Assembly: GCA_963966185.1 (NCBI GenBank)
Contig: CAWZYM010000197.1
Span: 229,501-293,500 of the forward strand
Origin: Rhabditoides inermis
Lineage: Eukaryota > Nematoda > Chromadorea > Rhabditida > Rhabditidae
Length of the DNA stretch: 64,000 nucleotides
Reading direction: 5' to 3'
The notes beneath the pieces were generated by a model that was not told the origin of the DNA, searched no databases, and saw nothing but the letters and a program-made list of their open reading frames with translations. Shown here one piece after another: positions 10,235-27,151 of this stretch. Both the position numbers and the translations under genes were made by a program. The number at the start of each line of letters is the position of its first letter. Position 1 is the stretch's first letter.

Positions 10235-10921
10235 GTCGAAAAAAATGACCATCTCTACATCTCTTGCTATCAACTTTTCGGGACGGACTTTTAGGCTGGG
10301 CGGCCGGAGAAGCGCTGACATTCGCCGATGCGCCTTCAGTCCACCCCCAATTGAATCGTACACTACATACTACATGCACTCAATCCCAATATGTATTTGG
10401 AATTTCAGACCCACAGCACACATCCTTTCACTGTTATGGAAAACAGATAGAACGCAGAATGTTAATCTTCTCAAAATCGTTGTAGTATTAACAATGGTGT
10501 CCGTGCTCAAGATAACGGCGGGAATCCTCGAAAATATAATTTTAAAGGTGAGTTCTTGTTCCCACCTTGACCCCAATAAAAATAGATTATGTGCAATGGA
10601 ATGTTAAAACTGGAAGGAAACGTGAGTCTGCACAGGTAAGATCACACGAAACATTTAAAAAAAATATACCATCTTTTCAAACCGTATTTGGACTACCCAT
10701 AAAGTGACTTCTTTATTGTTGTATTATCGACGGCAGTTTCTGCTTCATTGGTTAAAAATGTGAGTTTACTATACTTTTGACCCCAAAAAGCACCGAGTAG
10801 TGTAGTGGTTAGCGATGTCCGCTATACTCGGTGGTTGGGGGGGGGGGGGGGGGTGGCGAAATCAAACGTCGTGTAGTGTTGTGGTAACGCTCACAGACCA
10901 TGTTACTGCTAAACGCTATAT
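10235..10921. other. Non-coding stretch with a perfect short hairpin
   Basis: No gene is evident. Around 10791-10843 the sequence CACCGAGTA ... TACTCGGTG forms a 9-bp perfect hairpin around a tRNA A-box-like stretch (TAGTGTAGTGGTTAGC), followed by a run of G. A related fragment (TAGTGTTGTGGTAACGC) occurs at about 10870 and again at about 15615. Confidence 0.4.
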
Positions 10922-11256
10922 ATATTATCTTTCAAAAGTACTTCCAAGTAAAAGTAGTTGGTTTGTACTGTTGTCTCAGTTGAGCAAAAGGACTGACATG
11001 TTTTCAATGGAGACATGTGCCAACAGGCTCTCTCTCTCTCATACCAGTGCAAAGCGGCCATATTATAATGAACGCGTTTACAAAGTTATGCAGTTATTAT
11101 CTAAAAACACAACTTCTGTTGTAACATAACACGTCGAATAATGCTGAGAGCCTGTTTGCACATGTCTCCATTGAAAACATGTCAGTCCTTTTGCTCAACT
11201 GAGACAACAGTACAAACCAACTACTTTTACTTGGAAGTACTTTTGAAAGATAATAT
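10922..11256. mobile_element. MITE with long terminal inverted repeats
   Basis: The left arm (10922-11036) begins ATATTATCTTTCAAAAGTAC. The right arm (about 11146-11256) is its inverse complement, passing through GAGACAACAGTACAAACC. The arms are about 115 bp with a roughly 110-bp spacer and no coding capacity. The terminal ATTATCT..AAAAGTACT is shared with the inverted repeats at 34.7-36.2 kb, so these belong to one family. Confidence 0.8.
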
Positions 11257-11636
11257 CTGTCCTTTTCTTAAGTTTTGTTTCACAAAATTACATTTTCATA
11301 CACGTTCGCGATTCGCTGCGAGGATACCGACGCGCACCCGCTATTCGCCTATCTCTCTCTCTCACTCACACACAGAGGGGGCGGGGCGAAAGCGATTGTC
11401 CGACGCCCGACACCAATCTCAATCCGCACTCGAATGCGGACTCTCCGTATCTCGCTTCAAATTCAATCAAACTCAATACAACTTTCTATAACTCTATCGA
11501 ATAGAGATGTGAATGCAATGTAACAGTGGAAATCACTTCAAAATGAGGAAAAGTGCTTCATCCGGGAAAAGTCGTTTTTGAGCATTCTAGCGCGCGGGGA
11601 CATCCAGTACAAACGAGAGGGCGCTAGCGCGCCCTC

Positions 11637-11639
<3 letters not shown>

Positions 11640-11720
<81 letters not shown>
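11640..11720. repeat. (AT)n microsatellite
   Basis: About 80 bp of uninterrupted AT dinucleotide directly abuts the left end of the foldback element. A shorter AT run abuts its right end (14071-14090), consistent with insertion at TA. Confidence 0.95.
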
Positions 11721-11723
<3 letters not shown>

Positions 11724-13093
11724 ACGGTCTCTGTAAAAAGCGAACTCTCGATAAACTAGAAAAATCATAGTCACGGATTTTGATGAAATTAATTTTCCTG
11801 AGGTTTTTGAACATTCTGAACACATCCTGCGCAGTGACTAAGTCCAAAAATAATTTTGGTACCAGATATGGTATACGGTACCCCAAATTTGCATAATGGC
11901 CCAAACTCAACTAAACTTTGATCTGAAGGTGTCATTTTACTCGTTACATGATTGGAAACAAGTTTATAATTGAACAATTCTGCATAATTTCAATGATTAA
12001 AAAATTATAGTCACAAAACCGAAACATTTTCTATTTTTCCAGATATTTTCTTTTTTGAAAATTTAACCGATGTCCGCCCAGTCCGAATGAAAGCAACGTT
12101 ATATGGAGCAGATTATGACGGTCATTTTCAGCTATTAAAATCGAAAATCGAAAGACACCTTTTTTGGGAACAGCCGCTCAAAGTTGGTACACTCCGACAT
12201 TCCTAGTCAACAAAATTCCAACTGCAAAGCATTTATCAACAAAAATTGCGGGGATTTTTCAAATCAAACTATTCAAATGTTTATACGTTATCTCTAACAC
12301 GATTATTACTTGTAGTAAAGTAAATCACTCATAAGAACATAAAATCGTTAACGTTTTGCGATGATTGCAGGTACACCAATCGGGCTCTTGCATTCATTCC
12401 CATTTGAGTATTTGCCTTGCGGACAATACTCATACGAACCAACATTGATGTTGGTTATCGATAGCTATTTGATTTCCATCGATAATCGAATGCGCGGCAA
12501 ATAAGGACCAGCTTGTCCGATAATGTGAGATTCAACTGACCACAGGAAACGAATTCCTATAACCACTCCACTTAATGTCAACAGTGATTCTAAAACCCGT
12601 GTAGCCTACTCCGTGCAGGCTCACTGTTTCTCTCGGAGGGAAACTTATCTACGACAGTCTTCAACTGAAAATCTATTATCAACTCCTGACTTGGTCGCAG
12701 TGACCGTGATTTGGCTGTTGTTTCGAGGTCCATATATTCCATAGTCCTGAGGGGGAGTGAAGTAGAAAAGCTTTGGTTTTTTTTTTCGTACTAACGTACT
12801 CCGGAACTCCGCTATTCTTAATTCTTTGCGCGGCAGGCGCTTCAGCCAAGGCCGAAGCAGGCTGATCGCCAATGGCAAACTTGATTACTTGATACGAGGA
12901 AGTGAGCGAAATATAGCTACTTTTTTCAAAAGTATTTTGTTATACATATAAAGGTGATTATTCCAATCTTGTGAATTTCAACTCGGTAAGCCATCATCTT
13001 GGACTCCATAAAATTAAAATGTTCTATTTTCCCGCACCTGAGATGACTGCAGAGTGAGACTTGCTTGGCATTAAAAGATCCTGAGAGAGAGCG

Positions 13094-13143
<50 letters not shown>

Positions 13144-14070
13144 AGATCGAAGTCGTTCACATCTCGATTATTTCTGATTCTACATCTACGGACAGATAGA
13201 TCAAAGTGAAAGAGGTTGGGTTGCGCACAGGATACCGCAAGCAAAACAACGCAAGCTGGTCCTTAGTTGCCGCGCATTTCGATTATCGATAGATAACAAA
13301 TATCTATCGATTATCAACATCAATGTTGATTCAATGTTGGTTCGTATGAGTATTGTTCGCAAGGCAAATACTCAAATGGGAATGAATGCAAGAGCCCGAT
13401 TGGTGTACCTGCAATCATCGCAAAACGTTAACGATTTTATGTTCTTATGAGTGATTTACTTTACTACAAGTAATTATCGTGTTAGAGATAACGTATAAAC
13501 ATTTGAATAGTTTGATTTGAAGAATCCCCGCATTTTTTGTTGATAAATGATTTGCAGTTGGAATTTTGTTGACTAGGAATGTCGGAGTAAACCAACTTTG
13601 AGCGGCTGTTCCCAAAAAAGGTGTCTTTCGATTTTTGATTTTAATAGCTGAAAATAACCGTCATAATCTGCTTAATATAACGTTGTTTTCATTTGGACTG
13701 GGCGGACATCGGTTAAATTTTCAAAAAATAAAATATCTGGAAAAAAAAGAAAAATTTTCGGTTTTGTGACTATAATTTTTTAATCATCACAATTATGCAG
13801 AAATGTTCAATTATAAACTTGTTTCTAATCATGTAACGAGTAAAATGACACCTTCAGATCAAAGTTTGGTTGAGTTTATGCCATTATGCAAATTTGGGGT
13901 ACCGTATACCATATCTGGTACCAAAAATTTTTTTGGACTCAGCCACTGCGCAGGATGTGTTCAGAATGTTCGAAAACCTCAGGAAAATTAATTTCATCAA
14001 AATCCGTGACTATGATTTTTCTAGTTTTGGTCTAGTCTGTGGAGAGTTCGATTTTTACAGAGACCGTGTG
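11721..14070. mobile_element. Large foldback (inverted-repeat) element
   Basis: The left arm, about 11721-12515, begins CACACGGTCTCTGTAAAAA. The right arm, about 13247-14070, is its diverged inverse complement ending AGAGACCGTGTG. Both ends touch AT runs, so TA target sites as in Tc1/mariner-like elements are likely. The roughly 730-bp centre has no transposase-like ORF and holds a (GA)n run at 13087-13141. Arms of about 800 bp could fold into a very long hairpin. The divergence between the arms suggests an old insertion. Confidence 0.85.
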
Positions 14071-14096
14071 ATATATATATATATATATATATGTAT

Positions 14097-15787
14097 AGTC
14101 ATTTGATAACTTGTTCCGCTCATTCAATGTCCAATTTTGGAATACGAAAAACGTTATTGGAAGACTCGTTTTTATAGCTGAATTAAAATCTTTGGATTCG
14201 CAAATTTACCGTGCGTCGAACATACAAGTGTGAAAATCAAGACTGAAAAAGACAACTATTCAATGCATTTTCATGCAAATGAAATTGTTTTGAGCAATAC
14301 ACACAAACTGTAAGTTTTTTTTGGTAATTTTGAAACGTTAATTAAATAAAGGATTGCCTCAGTTTCTCCAACGTCAGATGATGTGACACAGTTTTTTCAA
14401 ATGATAATAGACATGGACGTCGCGCAAAATTGTGTGCTCGAAAAAAACAACTGAACGTAAGTATGTATTCTCAAAGAGCGAAACATTGTGAGCATCATTT
14501 ACAGATGTAAAAACTCGTCATTAAAAAGTGATAAAAGCTAATTTTGGTTGTGATTACTTTCCGAATAAACGACGTGAAAATCTACCGTGATGAAACTTCT
14601 GAGTACCAGGTATTATTTACAGAAGTGGCCAGTCGAACAGTTGGCTGTGTTTCGACCGAATATGCTTTTTTTTTTAGGTGTACAGTTTACTAGCTTACGA
14701 GGGTTATATAGTCCTCCGCTCAGATTGATCTACACAACAACATATCAAAAATTCAGCTGCCCTTAGAAATCATTAAAGTACAGTAGTCTTCTGAAGTTGA
14801 ACCAAGACACAAGATTACTGTATTTTGTGGAACGTATGCTGCATTTTCATCATAGAAATATAAAATAGGTGTAGAAAACTGTAGCTTTCAGAAAAGTTTC
14901 GAAATGAGTTTTCATCCATTCAGAGCCGAGTTATGGTCAAAATCGTCGATAACTGTCTCCAGCGATTGTCTCGACTTCAATTTTTTTGAAAATTATTTAT
15001 GTATGGCTAAACCGCTAAACGGCAACGAGCGCAGCTGATTGTTTTTTTTTTTGATATAATTTCTACCTTGTGAAGTAAATCCGAGTGGAGGACCAATAAC
15101 ATCTTCTTCATAAGCGTAATCAAACGATCTTCGTGTCATCTATACGACTGTCTCTTTGACTCACATGAATCGATATTCAAAAAGCATTGCACAGAAACAA
15201 CAGTGATTGCCATGTTTCGTCGCTCGCGGTGATATGCAAATGCGAGTCTCCGAACCAGAAAGGGGTCAAAACTGACATGTGAGCTGTCAAAAGAGGCTTA
15301 TATGTCTCCAGACAGCGCCTTGTGTCAATTTCGTCCAGATTTGGTCAATGTAGATCGCATCTGACCGGCAACCATTGTAATTAAAAGGCACAGTGGCGCT
15401 TAGTTTTTAACTTTGTTTCATTGCTTGACCCAAGGAAACACAAAACAATCAAAAGAAAACGCGAAAGAACGGCGTTTCCGCCTTACCTACACGCTACCAA
15501 CATGTGGACGTGCGAAGCTTGGTGAGACGAATTCGAACTTCGCGCCAAAATGCTTATAGGAAAGTTGAGATCTGTGCGCATCTCGTCGATATGAGTTCGA
15601 CATCACACATGTAGTTGTAGTGTTGTGGTAACGCTCACGGTTCACAGACCATGCTACTTATGCCAGGTTCTATCCCGCCACATGCAATCAGTTTTGCCAA
15701 GTTCTCGAGAGTGTATCTCGATGAACCTTGGTAACTCTAAACGCGCCTGTGCCTTTAACTGAATAACAACACGATCACTTGTTGCAG
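14097..15787. other. AT-rich non-coding stretch
   Basis: No ORF with coding character is visible. A tRNA-like fragment near 15610-15690 has an A-box-like TAGTGTTGTGG and a B-box-like GGTTCTATCCC, perhaps a SINE or tRNA pseudogene. Nothing else stood out. Confidence 0.4.
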
Positions 15788-16539
15788 GTGCGATGCCTTG
15801 GAGTAATTTACAACTACTTCGAGCATCGCTTGCTTGAAATCAAAAGACGTCAGTTTGTCCATACCACTGGAAGAGAAATGAGTTTCTTTCCAGTGACATG
15901 CAGGAATCAGTTTTTGTCGAGCACGTTCGCTGTATGCCTTGGCACAACGGATCCCGGACACCAGTCGAAATGTCGCACGTACGAAGCACTAACGCGTGTT
16001 CACATATGCATGTTATCTTTTCAGAATTGCTATATGATCTATTGACCAGTCGGGTTTTCCCCCTAACTGCTTGTTCATTGTCACAGTGGCGCTGGCAGAA
16101 CCGGCACATTTCTATTCGTACTAGAAACCATGGCGCGTCTTCAATCTGATGTGTATCCGACTGCAGTCGTTCAAGTTGTTTATTGTATATTGTTGATAAT
16201 CACTGATATCCATAGTTCCTACGATCGCAGAAATACGGAATGGTAGATTTGAGGGAAAACTACGCACAGTGCTTCTGGTCTGCAATCTCATGAAAAGAAT
16301 TCGTATCGTTTCATCTGAGAATATAATAAAAACTACATTTTATGCTGACCATTTTACCGACATGCAAGAGCTTCAGTTTCGAAGTTTGCATATGAAATAT
16401 GCTGAACTCATCAAAAACGAGACCGAGCAATTTTATGAGTAAGTCATTTTGTTGTTGTAAATGTATAGTACATTGTTGTCATTCTTTTAGAGAAGAATCT
16501 TCTTTAAATGTTTTTGGAAAGATCAAACGATTCTATTAA
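15788..16539 (+). pseudogene. Protein tyrosine phosphatase, truncated and probably degenerate
   Basis: The catalytic signature of classical tyrosine phosphatases is present at 16073-16105 as VHCHSGAGRTG, followed by FLFVLETM. Upstream blocks in other frames resemble the region before it: KRRQFVHTTGREMSFF (about 15840-15890) and the WPD-loop position MPWHNGSRTP (about 15937-15966). Downstream an open block (about 16215-16438, MKRIRIVSS ... ELIKNETEQFYE) is joined by a good 52-bp intron (16439-16490) to a last exon ending KIKRFY and TAA at 16537-16539. A stop codon lies three codons before the signature and the WPD aspartate is absent. The amino-terminal half of the domain is not found. Either it is a pseudogene or some introns are misread; the catalytic loop itself is perfect. 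Confidence 0.6.
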
Positions 16540-16892
16540 GAAGAGTATCGTCACACCTTCACAATACATTTTTGAACGAACGTTTCTTGCTCTCATTTTC
16601 TATTCTCGACTAATGCTCAAAAAGTTTAATAAAGAATTACATTCCGTTGAAGAAACAGTGGCGTATTGTATCAGAACCGTGTTGTTATGAAAATTCCAAA
16701 CTCGCATGAATTCATCACGCACTTGGCGCGCGAGCGGGTGAAAGTGAGTGAGAGGGGAGAAAGAGAAAGAGAGAGAGAGAGAGAGAAAGTAGGGTCAACG
16801 CACTGCATGTGCTTGTATGAGAGTGTTTCGTGATCACATGTTTCATGAGGAGTTCAGTATTTCAATTATACAACATATTCAAACAATTTTTT

Positions 16893-17412
16893 AAAAAAAA
16901 TGAAGGAAAATGAAGGAAAATAAAGGAAAATGAAAGGACGTGAAGGAAAATAAATGAAGTTAAGTGAAGGAAAATGCAGTAAAATGCAGGTAAATGAAAG
17001 AAATGGAGGATTGTGAAGGGAAGTGAAAGGAAATGAGGGAAAATGAAGAAAAATGAAAGAAGATGAAAGGAAATAAATGAAGGAAAATGAAAGGGAAAAT
17101 GAAGAAAAATGAAGAAAAGTGAAGGAAAGTGAAAGGAAGTAAATGAAGGAAAGTGAAGGGAAGTAAATGAAGGAAAGTGAAGGAAAATGAAGGAAAATGA
17201 AGGGAAATGAAGGAAAATGGAAGAAAATGGAGGAAAATGAAGAAAAATGAAGGAAGATGAAGGTAGGAAAAGGAAAATAAAAGAAAATGAAGGAAAATGA
17301 AAAAAAATAAATAAAAAAATGAAGGAAAATGAAGGGAAATGAAGGAAAATGAAGGTAGGTGAAGGAAAATGAAGGTAAATTAGGAGAAAATGAAGGAAAA
17401 TGCAGTAAAATG
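16893..17412. repeat. Minisatellite of GAAGGAAAAT units
   Basis: About 520 bp of imperfect tandem repeats of an 11-12-bp purine-rich unit (ATGAAGGAAA). It creates long artificial Phe/Ser/Leu-rich reading frames on the minus strand. Purine asymmetry between strands is nearly complete. Confidence 0.9.
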
Positions 17413-17536
17413 AAGTGGGAGACAATGGAAAAGACTGGATGCACTAAACGGGCTTCGTTTTATCAAGGGACCAACCATATATGCAATTCAAATAAGAAAA
17501 TCTCTCTTCACATGTTGTCGTGGAGTTACCCACGAC

Positions 17537-18030
17537 TAGAGTTTCGTTCGGCTGCCGAAATGACGACCGAAAAATAGACATGTCGGCAAATGATGACCGA
17601 TTTCGGAATTTCCGAAATGGCCGATCCCGAAATCCGATCTGTTCGGCAATGACCGAACCGACGTTTCGGAAACCGTTTCGGAATCGTTCGGCGCGGCCGT
17701 TCCTTTCGGCCGCGCTTTTCGGAATTGCCGAAAAATATTAGAATAATTTCTGGAAGGAGGGATTTTCGCTTGACTCGACCGTGTTCACGAGTTGATAGTG
17801 GAGAATGAGTGAACCATCGGTGAGTTACATTTCATCAATATCATGCAAATGTGTTTTTCGGAATTTCCGAAATGGCGCGACCCGAGTTCGGTCATTGCCG
17901 TTTCGGCGCGCGCCGAACAGACGGTCGTTCGGTTCGGAAATTCCGAAAAGTGTTCGGTTATTTCCGAAACGGAAATTTCGAAATCGTCATTTTTCGGAAA
18001 TGACCGTTTCGGAAATCGAACGAAACTCTA
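17537..18030. mobile_element. hAT-like MITE built from TTCGGAA palindromes
   Basis: The terminal inverted repeats are TAGAGTTTCGTTCG at 17537-17550 and CGAACGAAACTCTA at 18017-18030. The element is flanked by a perfect 8-bp target duplication CCCACGAC (17529-17536 and 18031-18038). Eight-base duplications are typical of hAT transposons. The 494-bp interior is dominated by variants of CGGAAATTTCCGAAA, with no coding capacity. Confidence 0.88.
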
Positions 18031-18090
18031 CCCACGACCCACGCGATACAGTAATCTAGCTAGTGTGACGTCATCAGATACGTTTGCCTT

Positions 18091-18941
18091 GTGACACAAT
18101 GCACGAGCCGAGTGATCAAGCATAGCCGAGGCAAGAAGAGAAGAGCGCGCTGCCGCGTCCCGCCGGCGTCAGATTTGCATACTGCCCGCCGAGTGACACG
18201 TGTACCAGGCGGACAAGCGAGAGCAGTCTAGGAGATCGTCATTCCTTCGATTCTCCCCCTTCCTTGATATTCCCCGTCTTTGTATTTCTTGTCCATTCCT
18301 GCCATGCGGCTCGTCCTTTCATTGTCCAGTGTGATATGGTTATATTAGTCGTCTTCTATCTCGTTTAAACTCGCCATGTTGTATAGTATATCCAGAGCCT
18401 CTGTTCAATGATTATCGATTGATAAAGTGGACAAAAAACCCAAATGATTGACTGAATTCTACACGAGTTATGATTCGCAGGCAGGCTGACGCGAATGCGA
18501 AGCGAAAGAGTAGCAAAACTCGTCAGCGGATCCGAACCTGCGACCTGTGATTGTCAGGCTAAACTTTAACTAGTTGCGCAGATATTTGCTGGCAGCTAAA
18601 TCAGGGTGACCTCACTGCCGAAAAGAAATGACGGTCATTTCTTATCAATTTCTGGTGAAACGTATAAGCTCGCGAAAACATGAAAGCTCTTAGTATCATT
18701 CATATGAAATTTTTGTGCCCGGACCCATCATGGGGAAGCTAGTGGGTCTTTTCAGTTTTTTTCCGTCTTTAGTTCTTTCAGAGTCGCGCCAGTGTTTCTC
18801 CTTGCCAGTCTAGTGTCCCCCTTGATTCCCGAGTCTTTCCTTCCTGTTTTCCAGTGTCCCTCTTGCGTATATTCCGAGTCTAATTCTAGTAAATCGATTC
18901 TTTTTGATTCCGTGTCCTGTTTATGCTTTCATAACAAGTAG
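18091..18941 (+). repeat. Dispersed repeat, possible solo LTR (copy B) with a tRNA-like insert
   Basis: Related to 1750-2190, with ends resembling TGTGACACAATG and TTCATAACA. It is longer because about 290 bp (roughly 18430-18720) is inserted. On the minus strand the insert has a B-box-like GGTTCGGATCC and an A-box-like TGCGCAACTAGTTAAAG, as in a tRNA-derived SINE. The last ~70 bp of this repeat is included in the kinase duplication unit. Confidence 0.5.
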
Positions 18942-19292
18942 AGGTAGTCTAGGCACGCCCCAGGGCGTTATACATGTATGTAGCTAAAAAAAACAATAAA
19001 ACACCAGAGCAGTTTAATGTTATCAAAATCCTAAAAAAGTGAGTCTTTCAAAACGGCAAAATGACAACCCATTTTGTTATGAAAAGTGAACATGTTTCAT
19101 TTTGAAAAGAGCTCAAAACATGTGCAACACTGGATTTTTGCATAATGAACCAAACTCTCCTATACCACCTTTTAGAGCACCCTTGAAAACCTTGTGCACA
19201 AGTAGCTCCTCGGATTGTGTGATTTAAGTGTACTGAATAACACCTCGTCAATATATTAATAAATATATTATACAAACACTTTTTTTTCAAAA

Positions 19293-19298
19293 TTTATT
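19293..19298 (-). promoter_or_regulatory. Poly(A) signal of kinase copy A
   Basis: TTTATT on the plus strand (AATAAA on the minus strand) lies about 165 bases after the stop codon. The same signal recurs in copy B at about 22960-22965. Confidence 0.5.
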
Positions 19299-19461
19299 GG
19301 CGATGAACACTGTAAGCGGAGGTTGTAAGATATTCTGATTTACAAACGATACGAGCAAACGCTAATGAAGTTTGAAAATGGTTAGTCTATTTGGTCAGTC
19401 ATAGTCGTTGCTTTAAGAGTGTTAGAGTACTGTAATACTATGAAATGTACATCTATCTAGA

Positions 19462-21827
<2,366 letters not shown>

Positions 21828-22387
21828 CCTGGGTGCGGTGGTGTGTCGGGCCTGCCGCCTCTGGAGAAGGAGCAGGGGTGAGGGGGAGGAGAAGGAGGAG
21901 AGGAAGCCAGGAGAAAGAGCAGCAGCAGCAGGAGTAAGAGAAGGAGGAGGAGGAAGAAGAGAAGGAAGAGCCAGGAGAAGGAGCAGGAACAAGAGAAGGG
22001 GTGATGGAGCAGGAGAAGTAGGAGGGAGGAGGAGAAATATAAGTAGGGGGAGGAGGAGGAGGAGGAGTAGGAGCAGGGGGGAAGGAGCAGCAGGTGGAGC
22101 AGGAGGAGCAGGCACCTCTAGAAGAGTGGAGTAGGCGGCGGGAAAGTTGCGAGTGACGCTGCTGTGGAGTTGTGCGCCAGTTTTACGCGGTCGCCTAGAC
22201 AGTCGAATGAATGCGCAGATATATCGAGGATGATAATGTAATACGACTATCGAGCAATTCAAATGTGCACTGGAAAAGAACGCTGATCGAAATAATTCAC
22301 CACTGCTCCCTTAGAATTACTGTATGAGTGATTCATTCGTTGGCTCACTGGTGGAATTACTGTAGGAGAATGATTCACTCCTTGGTT

Positions 22388-22408
22388 CTCTCTCTCTCTC
22401 TTTCTCTC

Positions 22409-22460
<52 letters not shown>
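22388..22460. repeat. (CT)n tract upstream of kinase copy A
   Basis: About 70 bp of CT dinucleotide with a few interruptions, within degenerate repeats of TACNGTAGGAGAAT...GATTCACTC. It is repeated upstream of copy B at about 26051-26123. Confidence 0.85.
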
Positions 22461-22536
22461 AAGAGTTACGCTAGAAGAACGATTCACTCGTTGGATCACC
22501 CTTCATCTACGGTAGGAGAATTCAACCTTACAATTA

Positions 22537-26203
<3,667 letters not shown>

Positions 26204-26269
26204 AGGAGAATACATCACCCTTTGGATTCACCCTTCGATCAATTTAAACAGACAATTATACTCACATTA

Positions 26270-26275
26270 TTTATT
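26270..26275 (-). promoter_or_regulatory. Poly(A) signal of the phosphate transporter gene
   Basis: AATAAA on the minus strand, about 82 bases after the stop codon at 26357. It lies just outside the right edge of the kinase duplication. Confidence 0.6.
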
Positions 26276-26356
26276 CTAATGAAAATTTAAGCTATCTACA
26301 CTAGTTGATTTAATTGATATATCTTGTTTTCTAAGACGTTCTTGGTTCTTCATCAT

Positions 26357-26425
26357 TCAAATCTTGAGAATCTCCAGGAAGAGAGCATTGAGAAGCATGG
26401 CGATGATTCCTCAATAGAGAAGTAT

Positions 26426-26507
<82 letters not shown>

Positions 26508-26632
26508 CTGCCACGGGGAGAGTGACAAGCCAGGAGATGACAATGTTCCGGAAGATGCGCCAGTCAATGCCATGCGAAGACTTCAGAATTCCGACCGCCA
26601 CTACGGATCCGATCTGAAATGGAAGAGGGATG

Positions 26633-26671
<39 letters not shown>

Positions 26672-27098
26672 GCTCACCACGCAGTGAGTGGTGGATATGG
26701 GGATGCTCAGGTGCGACGCGGTCAGCGCCACCACTGCCGCCCCGAATTCGATGATGAAGCCGCTGGAATCGACTTTAAATTTTGTTAAGAAAGAAAGTAA
26801 AAGAAGGAGAAGAAATAAAAAGAAAAGGTAGAAAAGCGCGAGAAGCGAATCAAAAGAAGAAACAAGAGGATGAGTAAGAGGAGGAGCAGGAGCAGGAGCA
26901 GGAGGAGCGACGTACCTGGCCGGGTTGATCTCGGTCATGTTGGTGCCGACTGTGTGAATGACGCGGTGGCCGAGCGCCCACAGCCCGACCACCATCGCCA
27001 CCACACCATAGCCGACGAGAAGGAAGGCGCGCTCCTGGAGGGGTAGGGATGAGAGGGGGAGAGAAGGAGAGAGAGAGGGAGAGAGAGGGGGGATGGGG

Positions 27099-27151
<53 letters not shown>

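Noticed and set aside
12645..12878. 77-codon ORF in the centre of the foldback element
   Set aside because: No transposase motif, no helix-turn-helix, and poor codon character.
16862..17444. Two overlapping ORFs of about 190 codons rich in Phe, Ser and His
   Set aside because: They are translations of the GAAGGAAAAT minisatellite.
19048..19290. 80-codon ORF conserved in both duplication units
   Set aside because: Its conservation is only due to the recent duplication; it lies in the kinase 3' UTR and has no recognisable feature.
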